From positions 62,001-126,000 of the forward strand of contig NZ_SODM01000001.1 of the NCBI RefSeq assembly GCF_004368785.1: a stretch of 64,000 bases of DNA, written 5' to 3'. Made by a program: the position numbers and the translations under genes. This DNA is from Flavobacterium sp. 270 (GTDB lineage: Bacteria > Bacteroidota > Bacteroidia > Flavobacteriales > Flavobacteriaceae). Of this stretch, positions 32,686 through 41,000 are shown in pieces; the first letter of the stretch is position 1, and each line of letters opens with the position of its first letter. The notes beneath the pieces were generated by a model. That model was not told the DNA's origin. It made no database searches and was given only the letters and a program-made list of their open reading frames with translations.

Positions 32686-33096
32686 TTAATCTTCGTCTTC
32701 ATCATCTTCATCGTCAGCAATATCGTCTGGGTCTCTGTCTTCATCATCGTCATCATCTCCACCGTCAGTATCTGGCTTGTCTAGATTATCGTCATCATCA
32801 TCGTCATCATCGCTGTCGTCATCAAGATCAAGTCCTTTTACTGGTTCGATTGTATCAACATCAAGATCGATATCGTCATCTTCATCGTAATTTTCGATTC
32901 TGTCTGCAAGTTTAGTACTAATTTTTACTAAATAAATAGTGTCTTCAGTACGAACTTCAACAGCCTCGATTAACTCGTTTTTAGCATTTCTAAAACGGAT
33001 AACATCCGAATCATCATAACCATCAGGAAACTTTTCAACCAAAAGGTTCAAAATTTCGTTGGTAAGTTTAGCGTAGTCTACTATAACTCTTTTCAT
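32686..33096 (-). CDS. Conserved hypothetical protein with Asp-rich tail
   Basis: 136 aa, cytoplasmic. Residues 1-70 form a compact mixed alpha/beta domain starting MKRVIVDYAKLTNEILNLLVEKFPDGYDDSD. From about residue 72 onward the chain is almost only Asp and Glu, including a run of eight Asp, so the tail is disordered and strongly negative. The tail is encoded by repeated GAT/GAC triplets, which may vary in number between strains. It follows the deoxyhypusine-synthase-like gene by 9 bases and must share its transcript. Function unknown; an acidic tail could bind basic proteins, cations or polyamines. Confidence 0.75.
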   Translation of the reverse strand: MKRVIVDYAKLTNEILNLLVEKFPDGYDDSDVIRFRNAKNELIEAVEVRTEDTIYLVKISTKLADRIENYDEDDDIDLDVDTIEPVKGLDLDDDSDDDDDDDDNLDKPDTDGGDDDDDEDRDPDDIADDEDDEDED

Positions 33097-33105
33097 AAAA
33101 TTATC

Positions 33106-34074
33106 CTATAAATCTAATAAATATGCAAAAATTAACGGTGCAACAATTGTAGCATCCGACTCAATAATAAATTTAGGGGTTTTGATATCTAATTTACCCC
33201 AAGTGATTTTCTCGTTTGGAACTGCTCCAGAGTACGAACCATAACTGGTTGTAGAGTCTGAGATTTGGCAGAAATAACTCCAAAACGGGACATCATGCAT
33301 TTCCATATCCTGATACAACATCGGTACAACACAAATAGGAAAATCTCCTGCAATACCACCACCAATTTGAAAAAATCCAATTCCGTTGCTGCTGTTTTTT
33401 GGATACCAGTCTGCAAGGAATGTCATATATTCTATACCAGATTTCATCGTAGATGCTTTTAAATCACCTTTGATTACGTATGATGCGAAGATATTTCCCA
33501 TTGTACTATCTTCCCATCCTGGTACGATAATAGGCAGGTTTTTCTCTGCAGCTGCATACATCCAGCTATCTTTTAAGTCAATTTCGTAATATTCTTCTAA
33601 AACGCCAGATAATAACATCTTGTACATGAATTCATGAGGAAAATAACGTTCTCCTTTATCATCTGCATCTTTCCAGATTTTGTAAATGTGCTTTTGCAAA
33701 CGACGGAATGCTTCGTGCTCAGGGATACAAGTATCTGTAACACGGTTTAATCCTCTTTCTAGCAATGCCCATTCGTCTTCTGGGGTTAAATCACGGTAAT
33801 TTGGTACTCTTTCGTAATGAGAGTGAGCAACCAAATTCATAATGTCTTCTTCTAGATTGGCTCCAGTACATGAAATTATTTGTACTTTATCTTGTCTAAT
33901 AATTTCGGCAAAAATTTTACCAATTTCTGCTGTACTCATAGCGCCAGCCATACTCACCATCATTTTTGCTCCATTTGCCAATTGTTGTTCGTATGCTTTT
34001 GCAGCATCAACAAGAGAAGCAGAGTTAAAGTGTAAATAATGTTTTTCAATAAACTGACTGATAGGTCCTTTCAT
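33106..34074 (-). CDS. Deoxyhypusine synthase family protein
   Basis: 322 aa from the chosen start MKGPISQFIEKHYLHFN; a longer frame to 34134 adds 20 unlikely Lys/Gln-rich residues. The NAD-binding fold carries MVSMAGAMSTAEIG, ISCTGANLEEDI, the GGGIAGDFPI loop and, near the C-terminus, SYGSYSGAVPNEKITWGK, in which the Lys (about 294) matches the catalytic lysine that forms the enzyme-aminobutyl intermediate. Bacteria lack eIF5A, so the product is probably a polyamine (homospermidine or a relative) rather than hypusine. It lies downstream of arginine decarboxylase in the same orientation. Confidence 0.88.
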   Translation of the reverse strand: MKGPISQFIEKHYLHFNSASLVDAAKAYEQQLANGAKMMVSMAGAMSTAEIGKIFAEIIRQDKVQIISCTGANLEEDIMNLVAHSHYERVPNYRDLTPEDEWALLERGLNRVTDTCIPEHEAFRRLQKHIYKIWKDADDKGERYFPHEFMYKMLLSGVLEEYYEIDLKDSWMYAAAEKNLPIIVPGWEDSTMGNIFASYVIKGDLKASTMKSGIEYMTFLADWYPKNSSNGIGFFQIGGGIAGDFPICVVPMLYQDMEMHDVPFWSYFCQISDSTTSYGSYSGAVPNEKITWGKLDIKTPKFIIESDATIVAPLIFAYLLDL

Positions 34075-34179
34075 TACTTTTTTGTTTTTTTGTTTTTTTT
34101 GAATTAAGCTTAACCTTTTAAGAGGACACTGCAAATTAATACTTTTATAAATATTAACATAAAATTCACAGCTTTTTTT

Positions 34180-35583
34180 TTACGTTTTTTTTGTGTATCC
34201 TAAAATTTTCAATACATCATCAGAAGTCTGTTGTTCTGAGAAAACCTCAGTTGCCAAAATCCCGTTTTCATCACGATCTATTAAAATATGTTTAGGCTGC
34301 GGAATCAAACAGTGATGTAAACCTCCGTATCCTCCAATAGTTTCCTGATACGCACCTGTATTAAAGAAACCAATGTATAATGGCTTTTCTTTGCTGTATT
34401 TAGGCAGATAAATCGCGTTCATATTTTGTTCAGAATTGTAATAATCGTCACTATCACAAGTCAGACCTCCTAATAAAACCCGTTCGTACGTATCATTCCA
34501 GCGGTTTACCGCCAGCATAATAAAACGTTTGTTTATAGCCCAAGTATCTGGCAAAGTAGTTATGAATGAAGAATCAATCATATTCCATTTTTCTCTATCA
34601 TTTTGTTGTTTTTGATACAAAATCTGATAGATTGCACCACCACTTTCACCTACGGTAAATGATCCAAATTCAGTAAAAATATTAGGAACATCAACTTCAG
34701 CTTCGTCACATGCAATTTTAATCTGATTGATAATTTCGTCAATCATATATTGATAATCATAATCAAAGGCTAATGAGTTTTTAATCGGGAAACCACCACC
34801 AACGTTTAATCCGTCTAGGGTAGGGCATTCTTTTTTAAGCGCAATATATACTTTTATACATTTTACTAACTCATTCCAATAATATGCTGTATCATTAATA
34901 CCAGTGTTAATGAAAAAGTGAAGCATTTTAAGCTCTAATTTATCATTCTCCTGAATTTGTTTTTTATAAAACGAAACAATGTTTTTGTAACCAATTCCTA
35001 ATCTTGATGTATAAAATTCAAATTTAGGCTCTTCCTCGGCTGCAATACGAATTCCGATTTTGAATTTTCCTTTAATTTCAGCCTGAAGAAGATCAAGTTC
35101 TTCATAGTTATCAATTATAGGAATAGTATTTTTATGTCCGTTATTAATTAATCTTGCAATATTTGTTATGTATTCGTCTCTTTTAAAACCATTACAAATT
35201 ACATAGGTACTTTTATTGATCTTACCGTTTTCTAACAAATTTTCTACAATATTAACATCAAATGCAGAAGAAGTTTCGATATGAATGTTATTCTTAAAAG
35301 CTTCATTCATAATGTACTCAAAATGAGAGCTTTTTGTACAATAGCAATAGTAATATTTTGCTTCGTATTTGTTTTTTTCCATAGATTTTCTGAACCAGGC
35401 TTTTGCCTTATTAATGTTGTTCGAAATCTGTGGTAAGTAGGTAAATTTTAATGGGGTTCCGTATTGTTCAACCAATTTCATCAAATCGATATTGTGAAAC
35501 TGAAGGTTGTCTTTGTTTAGTTTAAATTCCTCTTGAGGAAAATAGTATGTTTGATTAATTAGATCAGAATATTTTGTATTCAT
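34180..35583 (-). CDS. speA: Arginine decarboxylase (short Bacteroidota type)
   Basis: Fold-III PLP decarboxylase, 467 aa, about 170 aa shorter than E. coli SpeA. The PLP lysine is in the YYYCYCTKSSHFEYI segment near residue 83, followed by ETSSAFDVNIV, the HFFINTGIND His, the GLNVGGGFPIKN phosphate loop and the C-terminal GGLTCDSDDYY motif that supplies the second active-site half. The substrate could be arginine or, less likely, ornithine; the family assignment rests on overall pattern. It probably feeds agmatine to polyamine synthesis together with the deoxyhypusine-synthase homologue downstream. An agmatinase gene is not in the window. Confidence 0.85.
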   Translation of the reverse strand: MNTKYSDLINQTYYFPQEEFKLNKDNLQFHNIDLMKLVEQYGTPLKFTYLPQISNNINKAKAWFRKSMEKNKYEAKYYYCYCTKSSHFEYIMNEAFKNNIHIETSSAFDVNIVENLLENGKINKSTYVICNGFKRDEYITNIARLINNGHKNTIPIIDNYEELDLLQAEIKGKFKIGIRIAAEEEPKFEFYTSRLGIGYKNIVSFYKKQIQENDKLELKMLHFFINTGINDTAYYWNELVKCIKVYIALKKECPTLDGLNVGGGFPIKNSLAFDYDYQYMIDEIINQIKIACDEAEVDVPNIFTEFGSFTVGESGGAIYQILYQKQQNDREKWNMIDSSFITTLPDTWAINKRFIMLAVNRWNDTYERVLLGGLTCDSDDYYNSEQNMNAIYLPKYSKEKPLYIGFFNTGAYQETIGGYGGLHHCLIPQPKHILIDRDENGILATEVFSEQQTSDDVLKILGYTKKT

Positions 35584-35641
35584 TTATTTTTAAATATTTA
35601 AGATTGTGATTTATTTTAGAAAAACGGCGTTTAGTCTAAAT

Positions 35642-35821
35642 TCAAACCCTAAAATTTTCAAATATAATCTGTAGCTTTTCATTCTCTGCTTTTGAATACT
35701 GAAAGGCATCAAAACAAAAAGGACTTTTACTATTATAAAAACGGTTCAACATTCTTAGTAAAGAACTATTGAGGCGGTTTCTATAAGAACTAAATCGTCT
35801 TTGTTTATTGTTTGTTTTCAT
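35642..35821 (-). CDS. Possible 59-aa leader ORF upstream of speA
   Basis: A short ATG reading frame (MKTNNKQRRFSSYRNRLNSS... ending FENFRV) on the minus strand between aroB and speA. It is basic and rich in Asn, Arg and Ser in its first half. A consensus promoter ends only a few bases upstream, so the mRNA would be nearly leaderless for this ORF, and the speA start lies 58 bases after its stop. It may be a real small protein, a regulatory upstream ORF, or chance. No family recognised. Confidence 0.35.
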   Translation of the reverse strand: MKTNNKQRRFSSYRNRLNSSLLRMLNRFYNSKSPFCFDAFQYSKAENEKLQIIFENFRV

Positions 35822-35826
35822 TGTGG

Positions 35827-35858
35827 CAAATGTAAAAAATAATATATACCTAAAGCAA
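35827..35858 (-). promoter_or_regulatory. Promoter of the speA transcript
   Basis: Minus-strand TTG (35856-35858), 21-base spacer, TACATTTG (35827-35834): both boxes exact. The predicted start near 35820 gives speA a ~238-base leader containing the 59-codon ORF. Confidence 0.65.
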
Positions 35859-35878
35859 CGGTTTTGATTAAAAAAAGT

Positions 35879-36946
35879 TTAAGATTTATAATCTTGAAAC
35901 GCATCTAGAATCAATTTATTTTCAACCAATTGGTTAATTTTAATTTTGCCTATTCCTTCGATCAAAGCAAATTGAATTAAACCGTATTCATTTTTTTTGT
36001 CATGAATCAGCAATTCTAAGATTGGTTCGATATCATTTTCTTCGATTATTACATTATCATAAATGCCCTGAATCGCCGTTTTGATTTCTGCGTATTCGGC
36101 TGCCGTAATTAAGTTTTTATGCAGTGAAATATAACTTTCCAGAATCATTCCGATTGCGATTGCTTCTCCGTGCAATAATGTTGTTTTGGTTTCACTTTCT
36201 AAAAAATAACTTTCTATAGCGTGGCCTAAAGTATGTCCAAAATTTAGTGCTCTTCGGATATTTTTCTCTGTCGGGTCTTGTATTACAATTTCATTTTTAA
36301 TTTCAACAGAACGATAAATCAATTCATCAAAATCGGCAAAATCAATTGCTTTTAGATCTAAAAACTTTCTCCAATATGGCGCATCGTAAATCAGACCATG
36401 TTTAAGCATTTCTGCCAATCCAGAGCGCATTTCAGTTTTTGCTAAAGTTTCTAAGTATTGCGTATCAATTAATACCATTTGCGGTACATTAATAACTCCG
36501 ATTTGATTTTTAAGGTTTCCTAAGTCTACTCCGGTTTTTCCTCCAACAGAAGCATCAACCATAGATAATAAGGTAGTCGGAATATTTATAAAATCAACTC
36601 CACGTTTAAAGGTAGAAGCAACAAAACCTCCTAAATCTGTAACTACACCGCCTCCAAGATTGATAATAAGAGATTTTCTATCTGCTCCAAGTTCAGTTAA
36701 AACATTCCAGATTTCGATACAGGTTTCTATATTTTTATTGATTTCACCTGCTTCAAATTCAATTATTTCGATTGTTAAATCAGTTTCGAGAAGAGGCAGA
36801 AATTTAGGTAAACAATATTCATTGGTTTGATTATCAACTATAATGAATAAATTTGAATATTTATTTTCTTTTAAATGTTTATTTAAAGCTTCGTAAGCAT
36901 TGTGGTTAAAATGTACGTGATAATTATTAGCTTGAATAGATTGCAT
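35879..36946 (-). CDS. aroB: 3-Dehydroquinate synthase
   Basis: Second enzyme of the shikimate pathway, NAD- and metal-dependent, cytoplasmic. 355 aa from the chosen start MQSIQANNYHVHFN; the 12 residues upstream (to 36982) are not typical. The NAD-binding region NLGGGVVTDLGGFVASTFKRG is at about residues 93-113, followed by PTTLLSMVDASVGGKTGVDLG and the metal ligands in the Glu of MRSGLAEMLKHG and the His of RRALNFGHTLGHAIE and LLHGEAIAIGM. Intact. It lies upstream of speA on the same strand, but speA has its own promoter. Confidence 0.96.
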   Translation of the reverse strand: MQSIQANNYHVHFNHNAYEALNKHLKENKYSNLFIIVDNQTNEYCLPKFLPLLETDLTIEIIEFEAGEINKNIETCIEIWNVLTELGADRKSLIINLGGGVVTDLGGFVASTFKRGVDFINIPTTLLSMVDASVGGKTGVDLGNLKNQIGVINVPQMVLIDTQYLETLAKTEMRSGLAEMLKHGLIYDAPYWRKFLDLKAIDFADFDELIYRSVEIKNEIVIQDPTEKNIRRALNFGHTLGHAIESYFLESETKTTLLHGEAIAIGMILESYISLHKNLITAAEYAEIKTAIQGIYDNVIIEENDIEPILELLIHDKKNEYGLIQFALIEGIGKIKINQLVENKLILDAFQDYKS

Positions 36947-37158
36947 AATTCTTTGGTTAATTGAAAGCGCAAAATAAGGCATTTTTAAGGAAATAATGTT
37001 TAAACTGAACGTAATAATTTAAAAATTGATCGCTATAATTTCAGCTATAACTTTTTTGATTAGTTTATAAATTAGAACTGCTTTATAACTAAAAAATATT
37101 TATTAAGCTTTATAAAATTTAAAACTTAATAAATATTTTTAATGAATTAGTTCAAGAT

Positions 37159-39473
37159 TTATTCACAAACATCTTTTGGTAGCTGTAGTGCCTGAGGATA
37201 GTTTTTGTTTTTAGAAATCTTAAAATACTTGCAGGCATTTTCTTTATCATTGATATTAACATAACATAAACCAATAAAATATTCTGTTTTTCCATCATAA
37301 AGACCAGGTTTTTTAATCGCATTCAAAAGATAAGGTACTGCTTGTTTGTATTGCCTTAAGTTTAAATAATAAAAACCTATATTTTGCATAACGTAAACAT
37401 TTTCAGGATCTAATTTTAAAGCTTTTTCATATGCTTTTAACCCCTCTGCTAAATTTGATTTTGCAATATTTTCCTGTCCTTCCATGATGTAATTTGTTAT
37501 CAAAAAGTCCTTTTTCTGTTTTAGCAGTAAGCTATCTTTCGGGAAGTTTTTAAGACCGTTATCAATAAGTTTACCTAAGTTTTTGCGATTAAAATTTGTA
37601 TTAAGTAAAACTCTGGCAGGTGTACTCCATGCATCTGGAGCCTTTTTGTATTTAGAATATATTTTCTGTTCTTTTAGAATCTCAATAGTATCATTTTTTT
37701 TGGCAGCTGCAATAAGTGAGTTTTGAAATATCTTACTATGCCTTGGTCTTAAATAAAACGCTTGTTTTATATATACATACGCACTATCCTGATTTCCTTT
37801 TTTTCCAGCTATTACATATTTATAAAAATTGATTCGACCTGTATAAGGATTGATCTGGCTGGCCTTATAAAAACATTTAAACGCTTTTTCAAAATTATTT
37901 TCTCTTATATAATAAATTCCGGCATATTCATAAAAGGCTTCTGATGAACTTAATACATTAGGAAATTTAGCAATTTCAGCAACAACTTCATCGCCAGTCA
38001 TTGAGCCCTTATTTTTGTTGTTAATATCGTCTTTAGCTATTAGATATTCTAATTTTGACGCTTTATATATAATGTGCGCAGCATAAGTTGCTGGAATAGA
38101 TATCAAAATTATTACTAACGCCAGGTTTATTTTGGTATATATTCCTGAATTGGTTTCAAGCCCAACTTTCTTTTTTTTATTAACAACAGTAAAAGCCATC
38201 AGAAGCACAAAGAAAATCTGCATTGTTGGTCTGTACATAGGGAAATTGAACAATGAATCGACTCCAAAAACTATTAATAGCAGCAATGCTAAAAGTGCCA
38301 AAATTCTAGTGTTCACATCTTCGGATTTAATTATTCTTGTGACATTTACAAAAAAGAGATAGACAAATAGAGAAAAATATATAAGCCCATTTATAATCCC
38401 GGTTTCAGCCGTAATTTCCAGAAAATCATCGTGGGAATGTAATGACACTACAAATTCATCTGAAATTTCTTTTTCATAAGGAATAGATTCAACTTGATAA
38501 TTACCTAATCCGATACCTAAAATTGGGCTCGTTTTGGCTAATTTTATAGCATTTTTCCAATATTCAAGCCTTACATTAATAGAGGCATCTTCTGAATTAA
38601 GTGTAGAAACCCTATGTTCTATGGAAACATATCTATCAACATTCTTTGATTTTTCGAATATTTCATTAGAAACGTATACTGAAATCAGCAATGGTATTAT
38701 TAATGCTAATGATTTAATTATAGTAGATTTATTAACTGAATTTTCTCGTAAGTAATAAATTATATAAATTGTAAAAATTAGAAATAAGTTAATTAAGCTG
38801 TTCTGGCACCAGTCAACAAAATGACTAATGCCACTATAATTAAGGTAAAAACTGCGAAAATTCTTTTGAAGTAAGTAAAATTAAAGATACCTATAATTAA
38901 AAAAGGGACTTTTATAGTTAAGCTGGCCGCAAGAATATTAATATTTCCTGTATTTCCCTTCATATTACTTAGTGCAGCCATTGTATCGATACCTTTGGCA
39001 ATTTCCTTGAAATAAAATAGCTGCTGTGCTGCCTGAAAAAATGCACTAATACACACTACTAAAATAATCTTATATAGTATGTCTAACTTATCTTTTAACA
39101 AGATAGTTAAGTTTATAAACAGTGTAAATGAAATTACTAATTCTGTAAATTTTGTAATGGAAAGTGCTGTGTTTTTGGCTGGTAGAAAAGATAACGCACA
39201 AAAGAATAAAAACAATAAATAAATTTTTGGTACATAATTCCTTTTTAATACCTGAAATGCTTCTATAGTTGAGAAATTTGAATTGAAATAAAAATAAACC
39301 CCCATTAAAAGGTTTATGACCGACAAGTATAAAAACTGAACGTTGATAATTTCTGCCGTTTTAAAATAAGGCATAAAATCAATAGCCAGAATAGAAGCTA
39401 AAAAAAGAATAACAATTGCGTCTGGAAATTTATAACTTGCTTTAAAATAGTTATTTACAAAATCAGTACTCAT
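37159..39473 (-). pseudogene. O-antigen ligase-like / TPR membrane protein, frameshifted
   Basis: One gene broken into two frames. The 5' part (39473-38793, 226 aa, about 6 membrane helices) ends LLTGARTA and then stops. The 3' part (open from about 38790 to 37159) continues with helices, the Wzy_C/O-antigen ligase signature RLEYWKNAIKLAKTSPILGIGLGNYQ, more helices, and ~300 residues of TPR repeats. Inserting one T after GCT at ~38795 turns GCT TAA into GCT TTA and restores an open frame of ~770 aa with no other stop. It would polymerise or ligate surface polysaccharide, or glycosylate protein. A real mutation or a sequencing error are both possible. Confidence 0.8.
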
Positions 39474-39620
39474 GACATTTTATTTAATTTTGCAAAAGTA
39501 ATACTATTTTTTAAAATAAGTAAAATCTTACATTAAAAAATTTACTTCAAAACATTGAAATATTATCAAATTCTGAAAAAAATAAGGCGTTTTTTAACGA
39601 AATAATAATTGAAGTCTTTT

Positions 39621-39628
39621 TATATTTG
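39621..39628 (+). promoter_or_regulatory. -7 element (TATATTTG) for proline dehydrogenase
   Basis: Exact TAnnTTTG. The implied start site near 39634 rules out the upstream TTG at 39626 as the translation start and supports the ATG at 39647. Confidence 0.5.
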
Positions 39629-39646
39629 CACAAAAATTTACTCTTA

Positions 39647-40816
39647 ATGAAAAAAATATTCGACAATACTCAGGTTGCATTTTCGTTAAAAAGCGATACA
39701 GAACTTGATAGAGCTTATTTTCTTTTTAAAATGATCGACAGCGAGCCTTTGGTGAGAATTGGAACTGCTGTTACAAACTTTGCTATCAAAGCACATTTAC
39801 CAGTAGAAGGATTAATTCGTGCAACTGTTTTTGACCATTTTTGTGGTGGTGTAAACGAAGATGATTGTATTACCGTGGTAGACAAAATGTTTACAAAAGG
39901 TGTTTCATCAGTTTTAGATTATTCAGTTGAAGGAAAAGAAGAAGAAGCACAGTTTGATGCAGCTTTGGAAATGACATTAAAAACGATAGAATTTGCAAAA
40001 GAACGTTTAGCGATTCCGTTTGCAGTTTTTAAACCAACAGGTTTAGGTCGTTTTGAATTGTATGAAAAACTGGGAGAAAAACAAACTTTATCTCCAACAG
40101 AACAAGCAGAATGGGATCGAGTAGTAGCTCGTTTTGATAAAGTTTGCAGTGAAGCACACAAAAAAGATGTTGCGTTGCTTATTGATGGTGAGGAAAGCTG
40201 GATGCAGGATGCTGCTGATGACTTGGTTACCGATATGATGCGTAAATACAACAAAGAAAAAGCAATTGTTTTTAATACTTTACAAATGTACCGTTGGGAC
40301 CGTTTGGATTATTTGAAAAAACTGCACGATATTGCCAAAAACGAAGGTTTTTTTATTGGTATGAAATTAGTTCGTGGTGCTTACATGGAAAAAGAGCACA
40401 AAAGAGCAGAAGAGAAAAATTATGTTTCTCCGATTTGTGTTTCTAAAGAAGCTACTGATGTTAATTACGACAACGCTGTACATTATATGTTAGAGCATTT
40501 GGATATGATGTCAATTTTTGCCGGAACTCACAACGAATTAAGTTCTTATAAATTGATGGAAATGATGCAGGAAAAAGGTATTGCCAAAAACGACCACAGA
40601 ATCTATTTCGGTCAATTGTACGGAATGAGTGATAATATTAGTTATAACTTAGCCGAAAATGGATATAATGTTGCTAAATACCTTCCTTTTGGACCTGTAA
40701 AGGATGTTATGCCATACTTAATTCGTCGTGCAGAAGAAAATACTTCTGTTGCCGGACAAACTAGCCGCGAATTATCTATGATTAAAGCAGAACGTAAAAG
40801 AAGAAAAGGAAAATAA
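39647..40816 (+). CDS. putA: Proline dehydrogenase
   Basis: FAD-dependent enzyme oxidising proline to pyrroline-5-carboxylate, membrane-peripheral, 389 aa from MKKIFDNTQ. It is the single-domain form without a P5C dehydrogenase part. Conserved parts: IPFAVFKPTGLGRF, the FAD-contact strand MKLVRGAYMEKEHKRAEEK (about residues 244-262), FAGTHNELSS, and FGQLYGMSDNISYNLA...AKYLPFGPVKDVMPYLIRRAEENTSV at the C-terminus, the substrate/FAD motif. Monocistronic, ending in a heptamer repeat and a terminator. Confidence 0.94.
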   Translation: MKKIFDNTQVAFSLKSDTELDRAYFLFKMIDSEPLVRIGTAVTNFAIKAHLPVEGLIRATVFDHFCGGVNEDDCITVVDKMFTKGVSSVLDYSVEGKEEEAQFDAALEMTLKTIEFAKERLAIPFAVFKPTGLGRFELYEKLGEKQTLSPTEQAEWDRVVARFDKVCSEAHKKDVALLIDGEESWMQDAADDLVTDMMRKYNKEKAIVFNTLQMYRWDRLDYLKKLHDIAKNEGFFIGMKLVRGAYMEKEHKRAEEKNYVSPICVSKEATDVNYDNAVHYMLEHLDMMSIFAGTHNELSSYKLMEMMQEKGIAKNDHRIYFGQLYGMSDNISYNLAENGYNVAKYLPFGPVKDVMPYLIRRAEENTSVAGQTSRELSMIKAERKRRKGK

Positions 40817-40820
40817 TCTG

Positions 40821-40916
40821 GATTTTAGATTTTAGATTTTAGATTTTAGATTTTAGATTTTAGATTTTAGATTTTAGATTTTAGATTTTAGATTTTAGAT
40901 TTTAGATTTTAGATTT
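40821..40916. repeat. Heptanucleotide tandem repeat (GATTTTA)n
   Basis: About 13-14 perfect head-to-tail copies of the 7-mer GATTTTA directly after the proline dehydrogenase stop codon and before the terminator. It is non-coding and of a type prone to copy-number change. Confidence 0.95.
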
Positions 40917-40920
40917 ATAT

Positions 40921-40959
40921 AAAAAAAACTCCGTTTGCAACGCAAACGGAGTTTTTTTT
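40921..40959. terminator. Bidirectional terminator
   Basis: Perfect 18-base arms at 40921-40938 and 40942-40959 around a 3-base loop; A- and T-runs at the two ends serve the convergent proline dehydrogenase and ABC exporter genes. Confidence 0.92.
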
Positions 40960-41000
40960 ATAATTTGGAATTTGGAATTTTTATAATTTGAATTTTCTTT

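Noticed and set aside
34075..34134. Extended N-terminus of the deoxyhypusine synthase homologue
   Set aside because: Lys/Gln-rich residues translated from T-rich intergenic sequence; the family start fits the ATG at 34074.
39919..40254. 111-codon minus-strand frame opposite proline dehydrogenase
   Set aside because: Antisense shadow inside conserved coding sequence.
40821..40916. CRISPR-like array
   Set aside because: The repeats are contiguous heptamers without spacers, and no cas genes are present.
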